Below are positions 1 through 5,020 of a DNA stretch of 5,020 bases, one piece after another. Every line of letters starts with the position of its first letter. Position 1 is the stretch's first letter. The notes below the pieces were generated by a model. The model saw only the letters and a list, made by a program, of their open reading frames with translations, was not told the DNA's origin and did not search any database. The translations under genes were made by a program, and so were the position numbers. Origin of the DNA: JAEXNA01 sp050486105 (GTDB lineage Bacteria > Vulcanimicrobiota > Xenobia > Xenobiales > JADMJV01); assembly GCA_050486105.1 (NCBI GenBank), contig JBJHCR010000423.1:1-5020 (forward strand), read 5' to 3'.

Positions 1-27
1 AGTCTGCAAGACAGTCTAGAAGGCAAA

Positions 28-47
28 CCGGAAACCTTGGTTTCCGG
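28..47. repeat. Perfect hairpin, up to 9-bp arms
   Basis: CCGGAAACC at 28-36 is perfectly complementary to GGTTTCCGG at 39-47. As RNA it would fold as an 8-bp stem with a CTTG loop. It is not followed by a T-run on either strand, so it does not look like an intrinsic terminator. It is the first of several compact hairpins in the upstream region. Confidence 0.75.
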
Positions 48-65
48 GCAAACTTCGACAAAAGG

Positions 66-143
66 GGTGCTAGAGGCCCGCACCATCACTGGATTCAACC
101 GAGGTCCCCTCGGTTGCCAACTGACTTTCCGGTCGGGCCTCTA
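66..143. repeat. Nested inverted repeats with a possible pseudoknot
   Basis: TAGAGGCCCG at 71-80 is perfectly complementary to CGGGCCTCTA at 134-143 and encloses the hairpin at 96-116. GGTGC at 66-70 also pairs with GCACC at 80-84, placing TAGAGGCCC (71-79) in its loop. That loop is therefore complementary to 135-143, the geometry of an RNA pseudoknot. The alternative is simply a 10-bp long stem around the inner hairpin. The pairing is seen in the sequence; its biological meaning is inferred. Confidence 0.6.
96..116. repeat. Perfect 9-bp hairpin with 3-base loop
   Basis: CAACCGAGG at 96-104 and CCTCGGTTG at 108-116 form a perfect 9-bp stem closed by TCC. It sits inside the 71-80/134-143 pairing. 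No T-tract follows, so it is not a terminator in either direction. Confidence 0.75.
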
Positions 144-257
144 GAAGGCTGCAGACCCGCTCAACAGCCAGCTCAAGCTTTCGTTGCCTGCGTTGCGAAG
201 CTCGGCTTGGCTTTGAGCCAGATGATGCGTAGACGAACCTCGTCATGTGAACCCATC

Positions 258-280
258 ACCCAGCTTCGGTGGGTACTCGC
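258..280. repeat. Degenerate direct repeat, copy 1 (hairpin-forming)
   Basis: The 23 bases at 258-280 match 362-384 at 19 of 23 positions, with the shared pattern CACCCAnCTTCGnTGGnTACnCG. The copies start 104 bases apart. Each copy can fold on itself; here ACCCA and TGGGT are the arms. Several differences between copies keep the arms able to pair, as expected of a selected hairpin or of palindromic repeat units. Confidence 0.6.
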
Positions 281-317
281 CAATTGCTGCGTCGTGATCA
301 CCGAATGCCCTTTGGGT

Positions 318-364
318 GTGGCGCTCATTTGGGATCCACCAGAATCCGCTCCTCAGAGCGCCAC
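318..364. repeat. 9-bp stem-loop between the two direct repeat copies
   Basis: GTGGCGCTC at 318-326 is perfectly complementary to GAGCGCCAC at 356-364. Skipping T317, the stem may extend by G315-G316 with C365-C366. The 29-base loop contains a weak GGAT/ATCC pairing. The 3' arm runs into the second direct repeat copy, so the two structures compete at their edge. Confidence 0.65.
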
Positions 365-384
365 CCATCTTCGATGGATACCCG
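362..384. repeat. Degenerate direct repeat, copy 2, with inverted partners downstream
   Basis: This is the second copy of the 258-280 repeat and can form CCATC/GATGG with a TTC loop. Parts of it recur inverted downstream: 367-377 is complementary to 502-512 (11 bp), and 373-384 is complementary to 539-550 (12 bp). The motif is thus present at least partly in three or four places and in both orientations, which favours a repeat family or alternative RNA pairings. Confidence 0.6.
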
Positions 385-436
385 GCCTTGCATAGGAATC
401 ACCCGGAAACAGGAAAGCCGCAGGCGTTCCTCAAGC

Positions 437-477
437 CGTAGGTGTTACGAAGTCCGGACCCCTTCGGCCCGCCTACG
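437..477. repeat. Two-tier stem-loop
   Basis: CGTAGG (437-442) pairs with CCTACG (472-477), extended by one G-T and one G-C pair to about 8 bp. Inside it CGAAG (448-452) pairs with CTTCG (462-466), with the palindrome GTCCGGAC at 452-459 near the tip. The outer 3' arm overlaps the arm of the 218-232/473-487 long-range repeat, so the two pairings exclude each other. Confidence 0.55.
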
Positions 478-663
478 CATCATCTGGGCTAAACTCTTGA
501 CCCATCGAAGATAGAAGTATCGAAACGTTACCGATGAACGGGTATCCATCAACCTTGAGCAGCCTCCTAGGGCTCCACGTTGTGATCTCTTCCTAATGAT
601 TTCTTCTGGGTGAAGTTTTCCCCTTAGGATGAATGTCTGAGTGCTTCGAAGTGAGTGATTATA

Positions 664-676
664 AGGTCTATGACCT
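664..676. repeat. Small hairpin next to the 677-717 stem-loop
   Basis: AGGTC and GACCT form a 5-bp stem around a TAT loop, directly abutting the larger stem-loop that follows. The same TAT loop closes the inner stem of that neighbour. It could be an operator half or simply part of one folded element. Confidence 0.5.
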
Positions 677-717
677 ACTTTGTGCGCTAATTCACTATGT
701 GAACTTGCGCACAAAGT
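677..717 (+). terminator. Strong interrupted stem-loop; possible weak terminator or operator
   Basis: ACTTTGTGCGC (677-687) is perfectly complementary to GCGCACAAAGT (707-717). Within the 19-base loop TTCAC and GTGAA form a second 5-bp stem around TAT, separated from the outer stem by a 3/3 internal loop. A run of only four Ts follows (720-723), so as a + strand intrinsic terminator it is marginal. It ends about 30 bases before the predicted -10 element, so it could equally be a dyad operator for the pilin operon. The structure is certain; the role is inferred. Confidence 0.5.
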
Positions 718-748
718 GCTTTTCGTCACGTTAGGAATTTGCAAATAG

Positions 749-757
749 TGGTAAAAT
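749..757 (+). promoter_or_regulatory. Extended -10 promoter for the pilin operon
   Basis: TGGTAAAAT fits the extended -10 pattern TGnTATAAT with one mismatch in the hexamer (TAAAAT at 752-757). It lies in the most AT-rich part of the upstream region. The -35 is poor: TTAGGA at 731-736 with a short 15-base spacer is the best I see, which is typical of extended -10 promoters. Transcription would start near 764, giving a leader of about 110 bases before the first gene. Confidence 0.45.
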
Positions 758-875
758 AGTTTTAGGTCTGAATGAGGCCATCAGCCTTCACGAAGTGCGT
801 TTCGATGAACATTTTGCTCTTTATGCACCGAGGTGGTCTCACTCTAGCCCAACGGTTCAGATAGGAGATTTGGCA

Positions 876-3812
876 ATGTTGAATCGAAATTCAAAACGCC
901 CAAACCATAAAAACATAGGTAGCGCACTCGCAGGGGTGCTGGCTACCATCATCGTGTTCATGACACTCGTCTTAGCGCTACATCACCAACAGTCTACCGC
1001 ACAAACATCACTGCTCCGCTCCGAAGGAGAACTCAGATTTCGAGAAGCGAGAAACTTTGCCATGAGGCAACGTTTATTCGGCGAGTCCCCGCCGTGGGGG
1101 CTGAAAGTCGGAGCAGAGATTCAAGACACTACTCCAGAACAGTCCAATCCTATAACCGAGCGATATGCTCGGTTTCTTTTTGAGCGCACGGGGAATCGTT
1201 GGTCGGGCCTCCCTGACCTCAAGGCCGTCGATGCCGCCCACGCCCACAGATATCTTGAAGTTAGAGCCACCGGATTCGGTGGACTTGCAGGCACGGTCAA
1301 GAAGGGAGTCTACAAGACGATAGAGACTGAGATTCCCGGCTACGCAGCCTACGCTCCAAACGGCACTATCATCCTCGGCGAAGTCGCGGGATGGCAGAAC
1401 CCTAGCTACGATACTTCGACCGACGCAACCGAAGCCTACTCGGGTGTCCCCGCGATTCTGGGTGCCCACTCAGACATTGAGGTTTCCAACTTGATTTACG
1501 GCGAGGCCCATTCTAGAGATGGTGTGATCACTATCGAAGAGGGATTGGGAGTAGGGTTCGTTGGCAATCTCCCCCTTCCGCCCTATGAAGATGACTTGAT
1601 GGGGGAACTGCAAAGCGCGACTTCGACTCTGGCTGCTTCAACGAGTTCCGGAGACAAGACCGGGTCGATCAGCAACCACTCTGGCATCGGTGACATACTG
1701 GACATTGCATTTGGCGGCTCCTTCAACCCCGAGCAACTGCTTAGCCTACGCCAAGCTTGGAATTTCGAGACACCAATGATACCGGGCGCGAGCATGGTCG
1801 TTCCCGGGGTCGTCTGGGAGATCTGGCTGCACGTTCCGTTTCAGCCGGATTTGGGCTTTTCAACTCAGCACAACCCCGACCTCTCACGCCTCGATGAGAT
1901 TTCCGAAGAACAGCTCGAGGCAGCAACTCTCTTAGATGAGGCTCGACAAGAACTCGAGGTCGCTGCCCAGAATCTTGAGGCTGCCCAGGCTGCCTATGCC
2001 AACAATCCGAACCAGGCCAACCAGTTGGCGCTAGCCGCCGCTCAGAGCGATTACGACGACATCATATTCAAGATTGAAGTCATCCAAGGGTTCTTGGAGA
2101 ACTCCTCCGCTGAAGCTGGTGACATCGCCAGCGGTATGCTTGGCACGGGAATGTCGTCGCTACCCCAAACACGACAAGAAGATCCTTCAGGCAGGAACGG
2201 GCAGTGGGGTTGGAACTACTCTCAGACCATCGGAAAAATGTTCGACCTAGTGACCACCATCGCCGGTGGGGGTGATCTCAAAGAGATCGCTTCCAGCATC
2301 AGCTCCAATGTTCGGGTCGTGCATTATGGGCCGGAAGATGAGGTTCCCCACTTTGAATGGAACGGTTCCGCCTTCGTCTCGACCTCCACCTGGACCGTAC
2401 CATCGAGCCGCACTCTTCGCTACGATGGCAATATGGAGATCCGTGGTGACCTGTGGCTCCAACGGGGCAGCGTGATGGTCGTTAACGGAAACCTCCGAAT
2501 TGAATCGCCGATCGCGACCCCCTCATTGACCGATGCCTTCAGACCGAGCGGTCGAGTCTTCTTCGAAGAAGGTTCAACCTTGATTGTGAGAGGAAACTTC
2601 GAGTGCCAAGGCTCCCCTCACTTCGGGTCGATTATCGTCGCAGGACAACCCGAGGAGATCCACCCCATCACCGCAGCCCTTATCGTCGAAGGTGATGTGC
2701 AGATACCCAATGGAGTCTATACCGCCCACACCTTGGCAGACCTGATTGCAGCGATTCCTTTTCCTGGCACCGAGGCAGGAGCAAACACTGTGGCCTTGCT
2801 GTTAGAGCAACAGGCTCCACTCTTATCGAAGCTGGCCGGCCCCTTCCACCTAAGGGCTCCCTACTTCGCACGCTTCGCAACCACCTTCCAACTTGTTACT
2901 ATCCCATTTCCTCCGATCGTAGCGGTTACGCCAATCCCGTCACCAAAGGAGAACCTGCACGTCTTCGCCTTTCGAATGGAAAGCTTCGCCTTCACTGTTG
3001 GCCTCAACGCCCTCCTCGGCGAGAATCTCTACACCCAATCTGACTGGTGGCCCTTTGGCAACGGGGTCGTTCCTATGGCTCTAAGCCTGGATCTAGGGGC
3101 GGCGGTGATCGCTGCCGGCGAAGCTCGGGCTCTCGAAGATTCGGCGGAACTCGACCCAGAAACCCTGGAGAACGAGATTCGAGGATTTGTGGAGACTCTG
3201 GAAGAGCGCACTGTGGCGTGGGCTATCGAAGAGGGGCTACAGAAGTTGACCAACGAGATCGCCAGGATTCTGACTCCCGGAGGATTCGGACCAATCGTGG
3301 ATGCCGTCCAAACTATCATCAACGAAGTCGAAGGTGATGAGGATGCCATGGACCGTTTCTATCAGGAATTCGTTGGCGATTTTCAGGGCCGAATGGGCGA
3401 TATTGGCCGCAATTTGCTCAGTCGACTTCTGGAGAATACCAACGTCCTCGATGCCGATCAATACCTTCGGGAATACGCCGGCTTGCTGGTCTTCGGACGC
3501 AACATTTCGATTGGTTCCAACGCTCGCCAAGTGAGCGGAATGTTCATCGCCGAGCAAGATATCGTGAGCGACGCTCATCTGACCATCGGAACATTGATGT
3601 CTCATCACGGGTCCATTCGGGCTGGAAACTTCCTCTATTACCCCTACTTCAATCAGGCTTCTCTCTACGTCCCGAGTGCGGTTCCCGGCGATAGTGTCCT
3701 GGAGCGAGCAGCCTTTGAAAGATACGGTGCAGCCCACGACAGTGGAGTTGCGGTCCAAGTTGGGCCTCCTCCCGTCACCAACCATATCACCATGGGAGGA
3801 TGGGACCGATGA
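876..3812 (+). CDS. Giant PilX/GspK-like prepilin-type membrane-anchored protein
   Basis: This is a 978-residue protein. I chose ATG 876 because AGGAG lies 8 bases upstream. An in-frame GTG at 795 has no ribosome site and would add 27 residues ahead of the Lys/Arg-rich leader. Residues 1-14 are basic, followed by one hydrophobic helix (about 15-36, GSALAG onward). This resembles the N-terminus of PilX or GspK, with Gly15 or nearby as a possible prepilin peptidase site and no Glu at +5. Residues 335-410 are Glu/Gln/Ala-rich and probably a coiled coil. Residues 515-615 are a beta-rich ladder of short Gly-separated strands, bactofilin-like. Residues 741-862 are mainly helical and acidic. Residues 868-935 return to strands with the SGMFIAEQDI pattern seen in PilX-like C-termini. 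Cys577 is the only cysteine I see. The protein is probably anchored in the inner membrane or at a pilus tip with a large outward-facing domain. Classical PilX is about 170-200 residues and GspK about 300, so this one is exceptional. Coding is near certain; the family role is inferred. Confidence 0.85.
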   Translation: MLNRNSKRPNHKNIGSALAGVLATIIVFMTLVLALHHQQSTAQTSLLRSEGELRFREARNFAMRQRLFGESPPWGLKVGAEIQDTTPEQSNPITERYARFLFERTGNRWSGLPDLKAVDAAHAHRYLEVRATGFGGLAGTVKKGVYKTIETEIPGYAAYAPNGTIILGEVAGWQNPSYDTSTDATEAYSGVPAILGAHSDIEVSNLIYGEAHSRDGVITIEEGLGVGFVGNLPLPPYEDDLMGELQSATSTLAASTSSGDKTGSISNHSGIGDILDIAFGGSFNPEQLLSLRQAWNFETPMIPGASMVVPGVVWEIWLHVPFQPDLGFSTQHNPDLSRLDEISEEQLEAATLLDEARQELEVAAQNLEAAQAAYANNPNQANQLALAAAQSDYDDIIFKIEVIQGFLENSSAEAGDIASGMLGTGMSSLPQTRQEDPSGRNGQWGWNYSQTIGKMFDLVTTIAGGGDLKEIASSISSNVRVVHYGPEDEVPHFEWNGSAFVSTSTWTVPSSRTLRYDGNMEIRGDLWLQRGSVMVVNGNLRIESPIATPSLTDAFRPSGRVFFEEGSTLIVRGNFECQGSPHFGSIIVAGQPEEIHPITAALIVEGDVQIPNGVYTAHTLADLIAAIPFPGTEAGANTVALLLEQQAPLLSKLAGPFHLRAPYFARFATTFQLVTIPFPPIVAVTPIPSPKENLHVFAFRMESFAFTVGLNALLGENLYTQSDWWPFGNGVVPMALSLDLGAAVIAAGEARALEDSAELDPETLENEIRGFVETLEERTVAWAIEEGLQKLTNEIARILTPGGFGPIVDAVQTIINEVEGDEDAMDRFYQEFVGDFQGRMGDIGRNLLSRLLENTNVLDADQYLREYAGLLVFGRNISIGSNARQVSGMFIAEQDIVSDAHLTIGTLMSHHGSIRAGNFLYYPYFNQASLYVPSAVPGDSVLERAAFERYGAAHDSGVAVQVGPPPVTNHITMGGWDR
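3795..3799 (+). promoter_or_regulatory. Ribosome binding site deciding the start of the second pilin
   Basis: GGAGG lies inside the last codons of the first gene, 9 bases before ATG 3809. An earlier in-frame ATG at 3800 directly abuts this site and cannot be used efficiently. This places the start at 3809, where ATGA overlaps the stop of the first gene. Confidence 0.8.
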
Positions 3813-4252
3813 GAAAGAAACGTGGATTCTCCTTAATGGAGATAATTATTGCCCTGGCGGTAACTGTGGTAGCCCTCGTGGCCTTCCTCACCGTCTTCTC
3901 GAGCAGCAACACTCACGCGGTTCAGAGTCGAAATCGCAGTGTGGCCATCCTGATGGTTCAGAGTTTGATGGACGACATCGAAACTCACACCTACGGAGAC
4001 CCTGAACCGATCTGGTGGACCCAGACAACGGAGGATCCGGTAACCGTATGGGTTTCCGGTCGACAACAGAAGATGGAATTCCAGAAAGAGATCACCTACC
4101 AGAACGGGAGCCTCATCGGGAATTCCAACAACAGTTCGGACTTGGTGACGATCACTGTCACCTGGCGCGAAGGGATCGGAGATTCTCAGACGGACCAGGC
4201 GATAACTGAACACAATAAACAGCTCCAAGTCCAAGTCCCGGTGTGGAGGTAG
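3809..4252 (+). CDS. PilV/GspI-like minor pilin (prepilin-type N-terminal cleavage/methylation domain)
   Basis: This is a 147-residue class A prepilin. The 6-residue leader MRKKRG is followed by FSLMEIIIAL, so prepilin peptidase (PilD/GspO) should cut after Gly6 and methylate Phe7; Glu11 is the conserved Glu at +5. Residues 7-30 are the hydrophobic stalk helix. The following segment (HAVQSRNRSVAILMVQSLMDDIE) is split by Ser/Arg and typical of PilV/GspI, where this amphipathic helix continues the stalk. The C-terminal half is a small beta domain with TITVTW and a final VQVPVWR, as in PilV-like proteins. Its start overlaps the end of the upstream gene by four bases, so translation is probably coupled. 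It is likely a minor pilin priming pilus assembly with its two neighbours. GspI, GspH or a generic pseudopilin are alternatives; the prepilin assignment itself is secure. Confidence 0.9.
   Translation: MRKKRGFSLMEIIIALAVTVVALVAFLTVFSSSNTHAVQSRNRSVAILMVQSLMDDIETHTYGDPEPIWWTQTTEDPVTVWVSGRQQKMEFQKEITYQNGSLIGNSNNSSDLVTITVTWREGIGDSQTDQAITEHNKQLQVQVPVWR
4245..4249 (+). promoter_or_regulatory. Ribosome binding site deciding the start of the third pilin
   Basis: GGAGG ends one base before the TAG stop of the second gene. ATG 4253 would be only 3 bases away, while in-frame ATG 4259 is 9 bases away, matching the spacing of the two upstream genes. The later ATG is preferred, and it also gives a 6-residue leader identical in length to that of the previous pilin. 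Confidence 0.7.
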
Positions 4253-4258
4253 ATGACC

Positions 4259-5011
4259 ATGAAAAGCAATCGAGGAATCTCACTCATGGAACTCATTGTC
4301 TACGCCTCACTCGCTCTCTTGGCTGGACTATTACTCTACGGACTCCAAAAAGTGGTCTGGAACAGCCAAGTTTCAACGACGGCGAGCTACTTGGTCAGTG
4401 GTCAGACCGAAACGGCCATCGAGTGGCTGCGTCGCGAACTCGGAGAGACGGCTCTTGCCAGCATTTCCGCCTTCCCTTCCATGGAAGAGCCGGAGGAAGC
4501 TCCTGGAGTCTCGTTCGTCTCAAACCGTGCCTACGAGCCAGAGCTGAAATCCCAACTCCTAGTCAACAGTTGGGGAGCTCCGCTTTGGGATAAGCACGTT
4601 CTCTATACCCTCGACAGCGAACCGGGAGAACGAACTGGAAACCTGGTTCGTTGGGAACGAACCATCGCCCAAAGGAACTACCTTCCGGTGCTCTGTGACG
4701 TCCTCCCTTCAGAGGGACCTCAGACAAAGAGTAGAGTCTTGTTGAGAAGTCTCCTGCTCCCCGAGCAAACCGTCGAAGGAGTCGGCCCTGATGGAAGCAT
4801 AACTACGGACGCCTTCGGAGGTTTTCGAGTGCAGTTCCTTCGTCGCCTTGGAGGTTCTGGTGGGGCTGAGGAGCTCACCACGGTATATCCGTGGAGAGGT
4901 AACCCACGAGACAACACCCGTTTGCTGGAGGTCGAACTCAAGATCCTACAGCAAGAGCACAGAACCCCTAACTACTACTCTATCCGATTCCGAGCTGCGG
5001 CTCGGCATTAG
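4259..5011 (+). CDS. PilW/GspJ-like minor pilin (prepilin-type N-terminal cleavage/methylation domain)
   Basis: This is a 250-residue prepilin. Leader MKSNRG precedes ISLMELIVYA, so cleavage should fall after Gly6 with Glu11 at +5; the site is nearly the same as in the preceding gene. Residues 7-29 are the hydrophobic stalk. The next segment, with YLVSGQTETAIEWLRRELGET, is the amphipathic helix found in PilW/GspJ, where a conserved Arg/Glu-rich stretch leads into a larger beta domain. The remaining 180 or so residues are strand-rich, with FGGFRVQFLRR and VELKI near the end, the usual layout of GspJ/PilW C-termini. Length fits that family (about 200-350). If ATG 4253 were used the protein would have two more residues and the same cleavage site. 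The gene follows the second pilin by 6 bases and is probably co-translated. It is complete, ending 9 bases before the window edge. PilW versus GspJ cannot be separated here. Confidence 0.9.
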   Translation: MKSNRGISLMELIVYASLALLAGLLLYGLQKVVWNSQVSTTASYLVSGQTETAIEWLRRELGETALASISAFPSMEEPEEAPGVSFVSNRAYEPELKSQLLVNSWGAPLWDKHVLYTLDSEPGERTGNLVRWERTIAQRNYLPVLCDVLPSEGPQTKSRVLLRSLLLPEQTVEGVGPDGSITTDAFGGFRVQFLRRLGGSGGAEELTTVYPWRGNPRDNTRLLEVELKILQQEHRTPNYYSIRFRAAARH

Positions 5012-5020
5012 AACCTACCC

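Larger units (their letters stand above)
218..487. repeat. 15-bp perfect long-range inverted repeat
   Basis: CCAGATGATGCGTAG at 218-232 is exactly complementary to 473-487, about 240 bases downstream. The enclosed segment contains further nested hairpins, notably 318-326/356-364. This could be the closing helix of a folded RNA domain, or two inverted copies of a dispersed repeat. The 3' arm can alternatively pair locally with 437-442. Confidence 0.7.
1..660. other. Structure-rich intergenic region without a convincing gene
   Basis: I see no gene here that I can support. The open frames present on both strands are short, rich in Arg and Ser, lack Shine-Dalgarno sites, match no family I recognise, and overlap each other. 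The DNA does contain an unusual density of perfect inverted repeats: 28-36/39-47, 66-70/80-84, 71-80/134-143, 96-104/108-116, 218-232/473-487, 318-326/356-364, 367-377/502-512, 373-384/539-550 and 437-444/470-477. There is also a degenerate direct repeat at 258-280 and 362-384. Bases 550-660 are quieter, with only weak short hairpins such as 591-596/624-629. The region is either a large structured RNA of unknown class or a cluster of decayed palindromic repeats. Sequence alone does not decide which, or on which strand. Confidence 0.6.

Noticed and set aside
88..100. GGATTCAAC as a tmRNA 5' signature
   Set aside because: The signature is GGATTCGAC next to the tRNA-like acceptor; no tag frame or 3' TTCGA...CCA end follows.
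446..470. Resemblance to the RNase P RNA core (AAGTCCGGAC)
   Set aside because: Only about ten bases match; the other universal RNase P segments are absent on both strands.
114..514. Overlapping + strand open frames of 81-93 codons
   Set aside because: No ribosome sites, Arg/Ser-rich composition, two frames overlap one another and both run through hairpin repeats; no family resemblance.
1..550. CRISPR array
   Set aside because: Repeats are few, degenerate, unevenly oriented and spaced about 104 bases; no regular repeat-spacer pattern.
445..744. Minus-strand open frame of 99 codons
   Set aside because: It spans the strong 677-717 stem-loop, has no ribosome site I can see, and gives an unfamiliar basic peptide; probably chance.
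795..875. GTG at 795 as the start of the large pilin gene
   Set aside because: No Shine-Dalgarno upstream, and it would put 27 non-leader-like residues before the basic stretch. ATG 876 has AGGAG at good spacing.
3237..3785. Minus-strand open frame of 182 codons inside the large pilin gene
   Set aside because: It mirrors the codon structure of the real + strand gene and has no recognisable domain or ribosome site.
3833..4234. Minus-strand open frame of 133 codons opposite the second pilin
   Set aside because: It is a shadow of a secure prepilin gene on the + strand.

Overview
The window holds a non-coding, structure-rich stretch of about 750 bases followed by a tight three-gene cluster, all on the + strand, encoding prepilin-like minor pilins of a type IV pilus or type II secretion pseudopilus system. 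The genes have clear Shine-Dalgarno sites (AGGAG or GGAGG, 8-9 bases from the start) and, judged by eye, mid-50s percent GC. This points to a bacterium, most likely a diderm with type IV pili. The three genes resemble the accessory pilins PilX/GspK, PilV/GspI and PilW/GspJ, but the first is about five times longer than a classical PilX. Large passenger-bearing PilX-like proteins occur in several under-studied phyla. Nothing here fixes the phylum; an Armatimonadota-like origin is only a guess.

Layout. Bases 1 to about 550 contain no convincing gene. They are packed with perfect inverted repeats, short hairpins, a possible pseudoknot, one degenerate 23-base direct repeat spaced 104 bases apart, and long-range complementarities of 11-15 bases. 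Bases 550-660 are quieter. Bases 664-717 hold two adjacent hairpins, the second strong. A good extended -10 promoter element lies at 749-757, giving a leader of roughly 110 bases before the first gene.

Gene 1 (876-3812) is a 978-residue membrane-anchored PilX/GspK-like protein with a long coiled coil and two beta-rich, bactofilin-like or PilX-like segments separated by a helical stretch. Gene 2 (3809-4252) is a PilV/GspI-like minor pilin that overlaps gene 1 by the ATGA stop/start. Gene 3 (4259-5011) is a PilW/GspJ-like minor pilin starting 6 bases after gene 2 stops. Both small pilins carry the textbook prepilin peptidase site (Gly, then a hydrophobic residue, Ser-Leu-Met-Glu with Glu at +5).

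By analogy with GspI-J-K and PilV-W-X, the three products probably form one tip or initiation complex, with the large protein (no Glu5) capping it and displaying its big extracellular domain. The most unusual parts are the giant cap-like pilin and the unidentified structured region upstream, which could be an RNA or a cluster of decayed palindromic repeats.
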